Assembly (NCBI RefSeq): GCF_049472655.1
Contig: NZ_JAQNCS010000003.1
Coordinates: 62,001 to 126,000 of the forward strand
Length of the DNA stretch: 64,000 nucleotides
Source: Deferribacter abyssi
GTDB lineage: Bacteria; Chrysiogenota; Deferribacteres; Deferribacterales; Deferribacteraceae
Reading direction: 5' to 3'
Part shown: piece after piece, positions 27,264 through 36,249 of the stretch
Numbering within the stretch: the stretch's first letter is position 1
Layout of the letters: each line of letters starts with the position of its first letter
Notes under the pieces: generated by a model
The model's database searches: none
Told to the model about the DNA's origin: nothing
The model's input: the letters and a program-made list of their open reading frames with translations, nothing else
Translations under genes and position numbers: made by a program

Positions 27264-27547
27264 AAAAGAAACTATTTAAAATAACTTTTTTAAATGATAA
27301 AAAAGAAACCCTTACAATTCATGCAAGCAAAGTTAATACATCTTCTTTTTTGGGTCTAATAGAAGTATCAGATATTGTTTTCCTTGATACTTCAGAAATT
27401 TTGTTTACACCTAATGATGACAAAATAAAAAGTGAGTTCAAAGACGTAGAAAAAACATTTATCCCAATAAACTATATCGTCAGAATAGACGAAATTATAT
27501 TAGAAAAGGAAACCCCTATTATTAGACTTTATAAAAACGATTCATGA
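27260..27547 (+). CDS. DUF1820 family protein
   Basis: 95-aa cytoplasmic protein. It follows the DUF1820 pattern: KKLFKITFLNDKKETLTIHASKVNTSSFLGLIEVSDIVF, then a K-S-E-F segment and FIPINYIVRIDEI (family: FVPMHAIIRIDEV). Function unknown; common in Proteobacteria. Starts with a 4-base overlap with the upstream gene and ends with an ATGA overlap with lptF, so translation is coupled. Confidence 0.75.
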   Translation: MKKKLFKITFLNDKKETLTIHASKVNTSSFLGLIEVSDIVFLDTSEILFTPNDDKIKSEFKDVEKTFIPINYIVRIDEIILEKETPIIRLYKNDS

Positions 27548-28578
27548 AATTAATAGAAAAATATATTATAAAAGAGTTGATTCCAATATTTGTGCTTGGC
27601 AACCTCTTTTTTATTTTTCTTTTATTGTTAGACAAGTTTATCTCTTTATCTGATTTAATCTTTACTAAAAACGTTCCTTTTTTCATTATTATAGAACTAA
27701 TAATTTTCTACCTCCCTTCCTTTCTTGTAATCACAATCCCAACATCTACTTTATTAGCATCATTAATAACTTACGGAAGACTATCTGATGATTCTGAACT
27801 AATTGCTATAAAATCTTTTGGAGCAAATAAAATTACACTTTATAAACCTACAGTCGTCTTTGGTATGTTATCATTAGCATTAGCCATTTTAATGAGCATC
27901 TATCTAATGCCACTCGGTAATGAATACGCAATAAAAAAACTTTTTGAAATCTCAAAATTTGTTTCAATTAAAGATTTTAAAGAACACGAACTTTATACAG
28001 AAATACCAGGCTTTATTCTTTATGCTGACAAAAAATTAGACGATAATAATTACAAAGGGTTCATTATTATAAATAAAGATAAAAATGTTGTAATAACTTC
28101 AAAATTAGGTACCATTACAAATACAAATAACGGAAACTTGATTTTCAATTTAAAAAAAGGAGTTTTATTAAATATGAATAAATCTACTCCATCAAAAATA
28201 GAATTTAGTAACTTTCTTGTAAATATCCCTATAATAACAACTAACAAAATTGATATTAAATCAGAAAGATTAATGACCATGAAAGAATTAAAGAAAAACT
28301 TTAATAAAAATACACTTTACAAATTTGAGTATTCAAAACGTTTTGCTCTCCCTTTTGCATCAATTATCATGGCTTTTTTTGGAGGCATATTAGGTTCATT
28401 CTTTCATAGAAGCGGAAAAACATTTGGGCTTTTTATGTCTATAATAGTTGTACTTGTTTATAACTCATTATTTATCTTCTCCCAAAATATGATTAATACA
28501 GTACCTCCTTTTTTTGCAGCATGGATTGCAAATGTATTTTTTTGTTTTCTATCACTTTTTGCCTTAAAAAAGGTCTAA
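27544..28578 (+). CDS. lptF: LPS export permease LptF-like (YjgP/YjgQ)
   Basis: Inner-membrane subunit of the LptB2FG complex that extracts lipopolysaccharide for transport to the outer membrane. 344 aa: three N-terminal transmembrane helices, a periplasmic beta-jellyroll domain (about 130-235), then three C-terminal helices. The start KLIEKYIIKELIPIFVLGNLFFIFLLLLDKF and the later RFALPFASIIMAFFGGILGSFF are typical. Assigned F rather than G only by gene order before a second paralogue. Its presence supports an LPS-bearing outer membrane. Confidence 0.85.
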   Translation: MKLIEKYIIKELIPIFVLGNLFFIFLLLLDKFISLSDLIFTKNVPFFIIIELIIFYLPSFLVITIPTSTLLASLITYGRLSDDSELIAIKSFGANKITLYKPTVVFGMLSLALAILMSIYLMPLGNEYAIKKLFEISKFVSIKDFKEHELYTEIPGFILYADKKLDDNNYKGFIIINKDKNVVITSKLGTITNTNNGNLIFNLKKGVLLNMNKSTPSKIEFSNFLVNIPIITTNKIDIKSERLMTMKELKKNFNKNTLYKFEYSKRFALPFASIIMAFFGGILGSFFHRSGKTFGLFMSIIVVLVYNSLFIFSQNMINTVPPFFAAWIANVFFCFLSLFALKKV

Positions 28579-28579
28579 A

Positions 28580-29662
28580 ATGAAAAAGTTTAATAAATAT
28601 GTGTTAAAGATTTATTTATTAAATCTTATCTCAGTACTTGCATTGATTTTAATCTTATATACATTTTTCCAAATAATTCAGCATACAAAATATTTATCAA
28701 AATACAATACTTCTTTATTTAATATATTAGTTTATGATTTCTTAAAAATTCCTTATTCTATATATCAAGTATTTCCAGTAGCTGGAGCAACAGCCGTCGT
28801 AATTACTATATTAAAATTAATTAAAAATAATGAGCTTATAGCATACCTCAGTCTCGGCGGTAAAATTAAAGACTTAGTTTTGTTAATTGTAATACTAAAC
28901 TTTATTTTTACGGGTATTTTAATCTATTATTCTGATGTAATTAATCCTAAGATTGAAAGTATAAGAAAAAAATTTAAAGAAGAGAAAATATATAAAGAAA
29001 AATATATAAAAAATTTTTCCTTAACAGACTTTTATTTTAAAGAAAAAAACTTTATATATTCAATAGGACTAATAGCATTTGATAAAAAAACATTTTTTGA
29101 TATAACAATTTATAAAATTAAAGACAATAACATAATAAAAGTAGTAAAGGCTGATAAAGCAATTTACAAAGGGAATAACGTTTGGATCTTCTACAATTAC
29201 AAATCTTTTGATACATCTGATATCCCAAAAATTGAATACTCATACAAAAAACTAGAAAGTTTAGACAACACATTGACACAATTAATAAACCTGCCATCAG
29301 ATGAACCCAAAAGACTAACATTTAAAGAATTAGATAAAATTATCAAAACTTATGAATCAAAGGGACTTAATGCTGATAAATACAAATTAATTTATTACAA
29401 TAAAATCTCCGTACCACTAATTTTGATTGTTATGATCATTTTCTTAATCCCTTTATCTATTGATATATCAAGAAATTATCAATACATAAAAATAGCCTCA
29501 AAATCTCTGAGTTTTAGTATGTTATTTTGGATATTACAATCAATATGTATATCGTTAGGAAAAAGTGGAATTTTAACCCCAGTTTTAGCAAACTTTACAT
29601 CACATATAATTTTTACATTTTTTGGCTTATATTTAATAACAAAAAAAGAAAAAGGTCTATAA
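28580..29662 (+). CDS. lptG: LPS export permease LptG-like (YjgP/YjgQ)
   Basis: Second YjgP/YjgQ permease, 360 aa, with the same 3 TM - jellyroll - 3 TM layout (KFNKYVLKIYLLNLISVLALILILYTFFQIIQH at the start). One base separates it from lptF, and both should pair in LptB2FG. No lptB, lptC or lptA is in the window. The 3' end overlaps the convergent aldehyde oxidoreductase gene by 6 bases. F and G could be swapped. Confidence 0.83.
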   Translation: MKKFNKYVLKIYLLNLISVLALILILYTFFQIIQHTKYLSKYNTSLFNILVYDFLKIPYSIYQVFPVAGATAVVITILKLIKNNELIAYLSLGGKIKDLVLLIVILNFIFTGILIYYSDVINPKIESIRKKFKEEKIYKEKYIKNFSLTDFYFKEKNFIYSIGLIAFDKKTFFDITIYKIKDNNIIKVVKADKAIYKGNNVWIFYNYKSFDTSDIPKIEYSYKKLESLDNTLTQLINLPSDEPKRLTFKELDKIIKTYESKGLNADKYKLIYYNKISVPLILIVMIIFLIPLSIDISRNYQYIKIASKSLSFSMLFWILQSICISLGKSGILTPVLANFTSHIIFTFFGLYLITKKEKGL

Positions 29663-31420
29663 AAAGTTATCTAACTCTTCTTTTACATGCTCTATCACAT
29701 TACGCATATATCTTTCATCCAACTTACCCAACGGAGATGGTGTTTCAAAAATTCTCTTAGGTAATCTAAGAGAATCAAAAGAGAATCCTTCTCTAAATTT
29801 AAATCTGTATTTATCATATAAAATTTTTTTCCCGATCACTTTTAATTCATCTAATCCTAATTCTAACCCTGCAATTTTCAATGACTCAGATACTATTTCA
29901 GGTTTATAAATTTCTCTTGCAAAAAAGCATATTACTATGCTTGATAAAATCTGACGCCACTGTTCTTCAGAGATTAAAGCTTCTGCCATTTCTTTTGGAG
30001 TTAATCTATTTTTCGGAAGAATCTTTTGATCAATACTGTAACCTGCATTATCCAGATGGCTATGTCTAGCACCTATTGAATATCCTAAATAAGCAGCAGG
30101 TCCCGTATGATAACCAGGCATTTCATTTTTACCAAACGCTAAAGCAAAATCTTTCCCACCATATTTTGATGACGCATATTCAACACCATTCGCTAAAGCA
30201 TAATAAAATTCATTAGGTTGTTCTACAATTAAATCTACTGCTTTTAGATAATGATCTAACTCACCCCATTTAAGATCTACCCCCATTGTCTCATCAGTAG
30301 TAATCATACCACGCTCTAAAGCCTCTGTTGCCCAAGCAAGAATAACCCCTGTACTCATTACATCAAGTCCAAGAATTTCAATCTTATCCATCAATTTCAA
30401 AAACTTTGGAGCGTCAGATAAACCTAGCATAAAACCCAATGCATATATTGGCTCATAATCGTAAGAAATCATAGATGTTTTATAGAAATATGGCTCATCT
30501 CCATACGGTTCTCTCAAAACCGCTATATGGACACATCCCACCGGACAATGAGCACATGCTACCCTTCGACCAAGAAAATTTTCAGCAAAATTTTCTCCTG
30601 ATAATTCCCTTGCATATTTAAATCTTCTCTCCTTTAAATTATAAGTTGGTAGTCCACCGAGCTCATTTAAAGGAAGGACATTTTGTGGAGTCCCCAAATC
30701 ATGGTACTTTTTCATTGCTGAACTTGAAACAGATGCTTTGTAAATATCAGAATAAAGCTTTTTATATTGTTTCATATCGACAACAGGCAAAGATTTTTTC
30801 CCTGATATAACTATTGCTTTTAGATTTTTGCTACCAAATACGGCACCTAAACCAAGCCTACCGAAATGGCGATATGTCTCTGTAGTCACACATGCATATG
30901 AAACCAACTTTTCACCTGCTCTACCAATACGCATTATTGTCCTTAAACCATCGCCAGATTCTTTTTCCCTTATTATTCTTCCCACTGTAAAACTACTACT
31001 CATTCCCCATAGTGCAGAAGCATCACGAAAAAAAACTTTCCCGTCATGAATAGCAAGATATATAGGGAAATCACTCTTACCCTTAATAACAATTGCGCCA
31101 TAACCAGCCATTCTAATAGCAATAGCACTTCGTCCGCCACAATGACTCTCACCAAGATTTTTTGTATGAGGAGACTTAAACATTGCAACAGTTTTTGAAG
31201 CCAAAGGAAATAGTCCTGTCAAAGGCCCTACTGTAAAAATAATAGGACTCTCTGGCGATAACGGATCACAATTTTCTGGACACTCTTCATGAAGAAGTGA
31301 AATAGCAACACCAGAGCCACCTATATTTTTATTAAAAAGATCCTCTCTTCTTTCAACCCAAAAGCATTTATTAGTAAGATCTATATATAATACATTAGCA
31401 AGCGAATCATTTATAAGCAT
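29657..31420 (-). CDS. Aldehyde:ferredoxin oxidoreductase (tungsten/molybdenum, AOR family)
   Basis: Oxidises aldehydes to acids (or reduces acids) with ferredoxin, using a bis-pterin W or Mo cofactor and one [4Fe-4S]. The 587-aa protein has the AOR N-domain, with GPLTGLFPLASKTVAMFKSPHTKNLGESHCGGR for pterin binding. The cluster motif C-x2-C-x3-C (CAHCPVGC) starts near residue 290, the same place as in Pyrococcus AOR; a later Cys near residue 520 may be the fourth ligand. Immediately upstream is a four-cluster ferredoxin, its likely electron partner, and moeA lies just beyond for cofactor assembly. The substrate aldehyde and the metal are not determinable. Confidence 0.9.
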   Translation of the reverse strand: MLINDSLANVLYIDLTNKCFWVERREDLFNKNIGGSGVAISLLHEECPENCDPLSPESPIIFTVGPLTGLFPLASKTVAMFKSPHTKNLGESHCGGRSAIAIRMAGYGAIVIKGKSDFPIYLAIHDGKVFFRDASALWGMSSSFTVGRIIREKESGDGLRTIMRIGRAGEKLVSYACVTTETYRHFGRLGLGAVFGSKNLKAIVISGKKSLPVVDMKQYKKLYSDIYKASVSSSAMKKYHDLGTPQNVLPLNELGGLPTYNLKERRFKYARELSGENFAENFLGRRVACAHCPVGCVHIAVLREPYGDEPYFYKTSMISYDYEPIYALGFMLGLSDAPKFLKLMDKIEILGLDVMSTGVILAWATEALERGMITTDETMGVDLKWGELDHYLKAVDLIVEQPNEFYYALANGVEYASSKYGGKDFALAFGKNEMPGYHTGPAAYLGYSIGARHSHLDNAGYSIDQKILPKNRLTPKEMAEALISEEQWRQILSSIVICFFAREIYKPEIVSESLKIAGLELGLDELKVIGKKILYDKYRFKFREGFSFDSLRLPKRIFETPSPLGKLDERYMRNVIEHVKEELDNFL

Positions 31421-31423
31421 TAT

Positions 31424-31822
31424 TTACCTCCCTTTTTCCATTTTTAAAACACCATGAGGACAAAAATTAACACAATAACCACAATGAGAGCAAATCATAG
31501 GCTTATTGATTTCATCATCCCAAAAAACAGCACCTATAGGACATGCATCAAGACAATATCTACACCCTATACATTTTGAATTCTCAACAAAAACTCCACC
31601 TTTTTCCCGTTTAGTCAATGCATTAGTAGGACAAACCTTAACACAAGAAGGATCTTCACAGGCTCTACATACAATTATAACAAAACCATTTTTAATTCCA
31701 CCCACTGATTTTACCATCAAGCTTGTTTTTGACAATCCTGCTTCATTATTTTTTCTTGAACATGCAAACATACAGCTTTGACATCCTACACATCTTTCTG
31801 AATCTGCTACAACTAATCTCAT
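31424..31822 (-). CDS. Polyferredoxin, electron transfer partner of AOR (4 x [4Fe-4S])
   Basis: 132-aa protein with sixteen cysteines in four cluster motifs: CVGCQSCMFAC, CRACEDPSCVKVCP, CIGCRYCLDACP and CSHCGYCVNFCP. This layout is found in the small subunits of multi-subunit aldehyde oxidoreductases and other molybdoenzymes. Its gene is 3 bases upstream of the AOR gene, so it almost certainly carries AOR electrons. Start chosen at ATG 31822, which has GGGAG upstream; an in-frame ATG five codons earlier (31837) lacks a ribosome site. Confidence 0.87.
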   Translation of the reverse strand: MRLVVADSERCVGCQSCMFACSRKNNEAGLSKTSLMVKSVGGIKNGFVIIVCRACEDPSCVKVCPTNALTKREKGGVFVENSKCIGCRYCLDACPIGAVFWDDEINKPMICSHCGYCVNFCPHGVLKMEKGR

Positions 31823-31850
31823 TCCTTCATCTCCCATTAAAATGTTAATT

Positions 31851-32519
31851 TCAAAAAACTAACCCAGTTCTTTTTAATTTTTCTTCCATAAAATCAAAAA
31901 GTTTTGCTTTAAATTGAACGATATTACCCGTGATAGGATGTACAAACTCCAAAAAATATGCGAAAAGTGTCAACCTTTTATCTTTAACACGTTTATTATA
32001 TAGATAATCTTGCATTAAGGGAGATTGATAAGCTTTTAAATGAACTCTTATTTGGTGAGACCTGCCAGTTTTTGGAACAGCTTCTACAAAAGAATACTTT
32101 TCATTGTAAGCTATTGGATAAAAGGTCGTTATAGATTTCCTCCCACTCTTAAAATTTATTTTATACTTACCACGGTAATTTCTTTTGGATATAGGCAACA
32201 TTGTTGTAAAAGGATACTTCAATATTCCTTCAGTAATACAAAGATATTTTTTTTTAACAGAACAGTTTTGAAACTGAAGAGATAACCTTTTATGAGCAAA
32301 ACTGTTTTTTGCCAAAACAACCACTCCACCCGTACCAGCATCAAGCCGGTGAACAACGAATATTTTTCCGTATATATCAGCAAAATGCGCTTTTAAATTA
32401 AATAGACTTTCATCATACCTATCAGGTATTACGAGAACACCATGATTTTTACATACAACCAATATATCATCATCTTCATATATTATATCATATTTCTTAG
32501 AAAATTGACTCATAGTCAT
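31851..32519 (-). CDS. RluA-family pseudouridine synthase
   Basis: 222-aa RNA pseudouridine synthase that isomerises uridine in rRNA or tRNA. The catalytic motif is VVHRLDAGTGGVVVLAK (HRLD with the active Asp; the usual TSG is TGG here). The conserved GRSHQIRVHLKAYQSPLMQD lies near residue 150. No N-terminal S4 domain, so closer to RluA/TruC than RluD. Target site unknown. Its start overlaps the end of moeA by 23 bases, so the two are cotranscribed. Confidence 0.88.
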   Translation of the reverse strand: MTMSQFSKKYDIIYEDDDILVVCKNHGVLVIPDRYDESLFNLKAHFADIYGKIFVVHRLDAGTGGVVVLAKNSFAHKRLSLQFQNCSVKKKYLCITEGILKYPFTTMLPISKRNYRGKYKINFKSGRKSITTFYPIAYNEKYSFVEAVPKTGRSHQIRVHLKAYQSPLMQDYLYNKRVKDKRLTLFAYFLEFVHPITGNIVQFKAKLFDFMEEKLKRTGLVF

Positions 32520-33714
32520 AAAGATAACATTTCAGTTTTTCCCCCGCAGGTATCTCACCTACCCTATCATCTTCAATAACAGCAAATGCATTACCAAAAA
32601 ATATTGAACTAATCACATGTGAGTCCTGTGTCCTAAAAGGAAATGCCAAAAACTCCCCTTCATTCAATTTCACACTTACACGATTAAAATGGAAACGATT
32701 ATTTTTTTTCGTCATATTACCCATCAGCTTTGCATATACAAAACTGTTCGTATATTTTTTAAATCCAAGCATCTTTCTTAAAGCAGGTAACACATAAAAA
32801 AACGTACAAAAAAATGCACTAACAGGATTTCCAGGTAAAGCAAAAAACGGTATTTTCCCATCAATTAGCGCAAAAGAAAAAGGTTTACCTGGTTTCTGTT
32901 TTACATTTTTAAATAGCCATTTTATTCCTCTCTTCTCAAATGCATTAGTAACAACATCAAAATCCCCAAATGAGATACCGGCACTACTGATAACAGCATC
33001 ATAATCCTCAAACAATTCAAAAAGCTTCAAAAACCTATCAGAATCATCCTCTGCAACACCAAAATATGATATATCAATACCATAATTTTCAAGTAAAAGT
33101 TTTATATTATAGCTATTTGCATCATAAATCTTTTCACCACTTAAAATTTCTCCGGGTACTAATAACTCATCCCCAGTTGCTACTACAGCTACCTTTAAAC
33201 GTCTAAATACCTTAACATTGAAAATACCACAACTAATCAATCTCGAAATATCCCACGGTTTCAAAAATTTCCCTTTTATATCTATCTCATCACCTACCTT
33301 AATATCTTCTCCAACTTTTCTAACATTTTTTCCTTTTTTTATTTTATCAAGTAAAAAAATAAACTCTCCCTTTTCATCAACTTTTTCAACTTCCATCACA
33401 GTATCGGCACCATCAGGCATTTTAGCACCAGTCATTATTCTATAGCATTCACAACCCTTTTCAATTTTATAATTACCAAAATCTCCAGCAGAAATAGTTC
33501 CTCTTATTTTAAATTTATTATCACATTCTTTTAAATCATCGTATCTAAAAGCAAACCCATCCATTGCTGAATTATCAAACCCAGGCAAATTTACCTTTGA
33601 TTTAACATTTTCATAAGCAACTCTATTTGTAGCATTAAATACAGGAATCAGTTCATACCCAACTTCTTTTATGTTTGACAATATTAAATCTAAAGCATCA
33701 TAAGGATTTATCAT
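32497..33714 (-). CDS. moeA: Molybdopterin molybdotransferase MoeA
   Basis: Inserts molybdate (or tungstate) into adenylylated molybdopterin. About 405 aa with MoeA_N (PGFDNSAMDGFAFR), the MoCF_biosynth domain (VAVVATGDELLVPGE, SAGISFGDFDVV, KQKPGKPFSFALIDG, FALPGNPVSAFFCTF) and the C-terminal MoeA_C barrel. All family motifs are intact. Located upstream of the AOR pair in the same direction, so it may serve that enzyme and the SfrA-like protein if that binds a cofactor. Start taken at the second ATG (33714), preceded by GGGGTGGAAG; ATG 33726 is possible. Confidence 0.92.
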   Translation of the reverse strand: MINPYDALDLILSNIKEVGYELIPVFNATNRVAYENVKSKVNLPGFDNSAMDGFAFRYDDLKECDNKFKIRGTISAGDFGNYKIEKGCECYRIMTGAKMPDGADTVMEVEKVDEKGEFIFLLDKIKKGKNVRKVGEDIKVGDEIDIKGKFLKPWDISRLISCGIFNVKVFRRLKVAVVATGDELLVPGEILSGEKIYDANSYNIKLLLENYGIDISYFGVAEDDSDRFLKLFELFEDYDAVISSAGISFGDFDVVTNAFEKRGIKWLFKNVKQKPGKPFSFALIDGKIPFFALPGNPVSAFFCTFFYVLPALRKMLGFKKYTNSFVYAKLMGNMTKKNNRFHFNRVSVKLNEGEFLAFPFRTQDSHVISSIFFGNAFAVIEDDRVGEIPAGEKLKCYLYDYESIF

Positions 33715-33755
33715 CTTCCACCCCATTAAAAATACTTACTTAGATTATAAGTCAG

Positions 33756-33783
33756 TTGCAAATCTTTTTCAACTAACTATAAT
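33756..33783 (+). promoter_or_regulatory. Promoter of hflX
   Basis: TTGCAA at 33756-33761, 16-base spacer, TATAAT at 33778-33783, followed 20 bases later by the AGGAGG at 33803-33808. It supports translation starting near 33811-33819 rather than at the downstream TTG. Confidence 0.55.
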
Positions 33784-33813
33784 ATATTTATAATTATTAA
33801 GTAGGAGGTTATT

Positions 33814-35454
33814 ATATTAACAGGGAATATCAAAGATTTAAAACAAAGTATTATTAATAAATTAGAAAAGCTTGACAGAAAAAAGTTCAAAACTGATTTT
33901 GTCATCTCACCAGAATTAGCAAAACGACTATCATTGCTTTCAAAAGAAATAAATAGACAAATTGGGCTTTTAATTGATAGATCTAATGAAATACAATATG
34001 TAATAGTAGGAGATAATAAATCTATTTTCATACCTGAGCTTAAAAGATTTAGATTAGTTCCAGGAAAATTAAGAGGTTTAAGGTTAATCCACACTCATCT
34101 ATATAATGAAAGACTGACAGAAGATGATATTACAGATTTAGCAATGCTTCGTCTTGATGCTGTATCAGCTATACTTATAAATCAAGAAGGGCTTCCATCA
34201 AAAATAGAAACCGCTTTTCTTATGCCACCAAACAAGGAGAATAAATTATATGAACTTCTTGATGAAACAGATATTTATAACCAAAAAACTAGTTTTATAG
34301 GATTTATCAAAAACTTAGAAAAAGAAATTAAAGAAAAAAGTGTATCTCTCTTTCAAGTAAAAGAGGAAAATAATGCATTCCTTGTAGGATGTTATAAAAA
34401 TAAAGAAGAAGTTAATGAGTCTCTATCAGAATTAAAGGAACTGGCAAGAAGTGCAGGTTTAAATATCGTTGATACAATTTATCAAATTAGAAAACAAGTT
34501 GATCCAAAATATATATTAGGAATTGGTAAGTTAAAAAATATAGCAATTAGGGCTTATCAACTTGGAGTAGACTACATAATCTTTGACAATAATCTTACGC
34601 CTTCACAAGCTAGAGAAATAAGTAAGCTAGTAGAAATAAAAATTATGGATAGAACTCAACTAATTTTAGATATTTTCGCTAAAAGAGCCCATTCTAATGA
34701 AGGAAAATTAAAAGTAGAACTCGCTCAATTAAAATATTTAATGCCAAGATTAAGTGTTAAGGATGACTCTTTGTCACGCCTTACTGGCGGTATTGGCGGA
34801 AGAGGCCCAGGTGAAACAAAATTAGAAATAGACAGACGTAGGATCAAAGATAAAATTGCTTTTTTAACAAGAAAATTAAAACAGATTGAAAAAACCAGAA
34901 CTATCCAACGTAAAAAAAGAACTAAAAAAGATATCCCCACAGTATCTATTGTGGGATACACAAATGCAGGAAAAACCACATTAATTAATAGCCTAACAAA
35001 CAGTAAAATATATGCTGATAATTTGATGTTTGCTACCTTAGATACTAGTTCTAAAAGGCTCCGCTTTCCTGAAGAAAAAGAAATAATAATTACTGACACA
35101 GTGGGATTTATTAAAGATTTACCTGAAGATCTAAAAGATGCCTTCAAATCTACCCTAGAAGAGTTATATGATGCAGACCTCCTTTTACATGTAATCGATA
35201 TCTCAAATAAAAATTATATTAAACAAATTGAAAGTGTAAATAAAATACTAGAAGAACTTAACATTAAAGATATAGATACTATTCTTGTTTTCAACAAAAT
35301 TGATTTAGTTAACGATGAATATTTGAAAGAAGTAAAAAAGAAATATCCAGAAGCAGCTTTCATATCTGCATTGGACAGAAAAACATTCCAACCCCTTCTC
35401 GACAAAATCTTTTACAAAATATTTAAAAAAAAACTAAAATATGCGTCCAGCTGA
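33814..35454 (+). CDS. hflX: GTPase HflX, with an apparent non-canonical start codon
   Basis: Ribosome-splitting GTPase active in stress, about 546 aa. The N-domain opens with GNIKDLKQSIINKLEKL and ISPELAKRLSLLSKEINRQIG. Then comes the glycine-rich GGIGGRGPGETKLEIDRR, the G domain VSIVGYTNAGKTTLINSLT (G1), ATLDTSSKRL (G2), ITDTVGFIKDLP (G3), VFNKIDL (G4), and a short C-domain. The first ATG/GTG/TTG in this frame is TTG 33934, which has no ribosome site and would remove about 40 conserved residues. An AGGAGG at 33803-33808 points to ATA 33814 (5-base spacing) or ATT 33811; an in-frame TAG at 33802 bars anything further upstream. Confidence 0.82.
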   Translation: MLTGNIKDLKQSIINKLEKLDRKKFKTDFVISPELAKRLSLLSKEINRQIGLLIDRSNEIQYVIVGDNKSIFIPELKRFRLVPGKLRGLRLIHTHLYNERLTEDDITDLAMLRLDAVSAILINQEGLPSKIETAFLMPPNKENKLYELLDETDIYNQKTSFIGFIKNLEKEIKEKSVSLFQVKEENNAFLVGCYKNKEEVNESLSELKELARSAGLNIVDTIYQIRKQVDPKYILGIGKLKNIAIRAYQLGVDYIIFDNNLTPSQAREISKLVEIKIMDRTQLILDIFAKRAHSNEGKLKVELAQLKYLMPRLSVKDDSLSRLTGGIGGRGPGETKLEIDRRRIKDKIAFLTRKLKQIEKTRTIQRKKRTKKDIPTVSIVGYTNAGKTTLINSLTNSKIYADNLMFATLDTSSKRLRFPEEKEIIITDTVGFIKDLPEDLKDAFKSTLEELYDADLLLHVIDISNKNYIKQIESVNKILEELNIKDIDTILVFNKIDLVNDEYLKEVKKKYPEAAFISALDRKTFQPLLDKIFYKIFKKKLKYASS

Positions 35455-35794
35455 ATTAATTATTTATCGACAAAAGCTCTTTGAAGAAAAACGTTTTAAA
35501 GAAATATATGAGCTTTACGATGATAATAGTCTTCTTAAGCAAATGTATCCGTCACTTACCGATTATACCATATTCATGGCAAAATTCGCAAAGCAAATAA
35601 AAATAAAAAAAATACAAATCCTTGATGAAAATATTAAAAGTAATTTATCAAAAGTTACTTTTTTTGAATATATCCTCGATAATCAAAATAGTATTGTTCA
35701 ATTTTGTATATCATACATGAAACAAGTACAAGGTTCATGGAAGATAATCAAAGAGATAAGAGAAAAAATAGACTTCAAAGATAGCAATAGTTAG
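35441..35794 (+). CDS. Hypothetical protein, possible NTF2-like fold
   Basis: 117-aa protein overlapping the hflX end by 14 bases. Pattern of helix-rich start (AELIIYRQKLFEEKRFKEIYELYDDNSLL) then alternating strands ending in SWKIIKEIREKIDF resembles NTF2-like/YchJ-middle domains, where a polar pocket sits in a curved sheet. The zinc motifs of full YchJ are absent. No signal peptide. I do not recognise a specific family; function unknown. Confidence 0.6.
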   Translation: MRPAELIIYRQKLFEEKRFKEIYELYDDNSLLKQMYPSLTDYTIFMAKFAKQIKIKKIQILDENIKSNLSKVTFFEYILDNQNSIVQFCISYMKQVQGSWKIIKEIREKIDFKDSNS

Positions 35795-35812
35795 CCCTAA
35801 CAAGGGCTAACT
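35789..35812. terminator. Hairpin between convergent genes (hflX cluster and fmdB)
   Basis: Perfect 10-bp stem AGTTAGCCCT/AGGGCTAACT with loop AACA. It contains the stop codon of the plus-strand gene; the T-tail is weak on both sides. The minus-strand fmdB-like gene ends within it. Confidence 0.6.
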
Positions 35813-36089
35813 AATTATTTTGCGATGCTGGACATGTAGGACAGGCTTCTTTTGATCCAGCACTACAACTTGTTCCTTCACTTTTCGTTTTATTACCAGA
35901 ACTTTTATTATTCTTATAATCTGTCACGTACCAACCTGACCCTTTCAAATGGAAACTTGATAATGAAATAATCCTCTTGGCTGTTCCCCCACATTTAACA
36001 CACTTTCTTTCATAAACATCCGAATGAATACTTTCCATCAACTCAAATACATTACCACATTTTTTGCATTCATATTCATATATTGGCAT
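35811..36089 (-). CDS. FmdB-family zinc ribbon protein
   Basis: 92-aa protein starting MPIYEYECKKCGNVFELMES, the classic FmdB/CxxC_CXXC_SSSS opening, with the second knuckle CVKCGG. One zinc site from two CxxC pairs. The tail holds an extra Cys-rich stretch (CSAGSKEACPTCP). The family was first described as a regulatory protein of amide utilisation but its real function is unclear. ATG 36089 has GGAGGTGGGTG just upstream; the frame extends 22 codons further without a ribosome site. Confidence 0.88.
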   Translation of the reverse strand: MPIYEYECKKCGNVFELMESIHSDVYERKCVKCGGTAKRIISLSSFHLKGSGWYVTDYKNNKSSGNKTKSEGTSCSAGSKEACPTCPASQNN

Positions 36090-36224
36090 CACCCACCTCC
36101 AAGTGCTAATAATTTTTTTTAGCAAATATAATATGCATAAAATTACATTTTTCAAGAAAAATTATTATTTGAACAACTCTCTTCACATTACAAGACATTA
36201 TCTATGATGATTTTATAACCAGAG

Positions 36225-36249
36225 AAAAGGAGCAAAAAAGCTCCTTTTT
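36225..36249 (-). terminator. Terminator after the sfrA-like gene
   Basis: AAAAGGAGC and GCTCCTTTT form a 9-bp stem around six A (T on the transcribed strand), with a TTTT tail on the minus strand, starting right at the stop codon. Confidence 0.8.

Noticed and set aside
33934..33936. TTG as the hflX start
   Set aside because: No ribosome site precedes it, and the upstream open frame encodes the conserved HflX N-terminus after a perfect AGGAGG.
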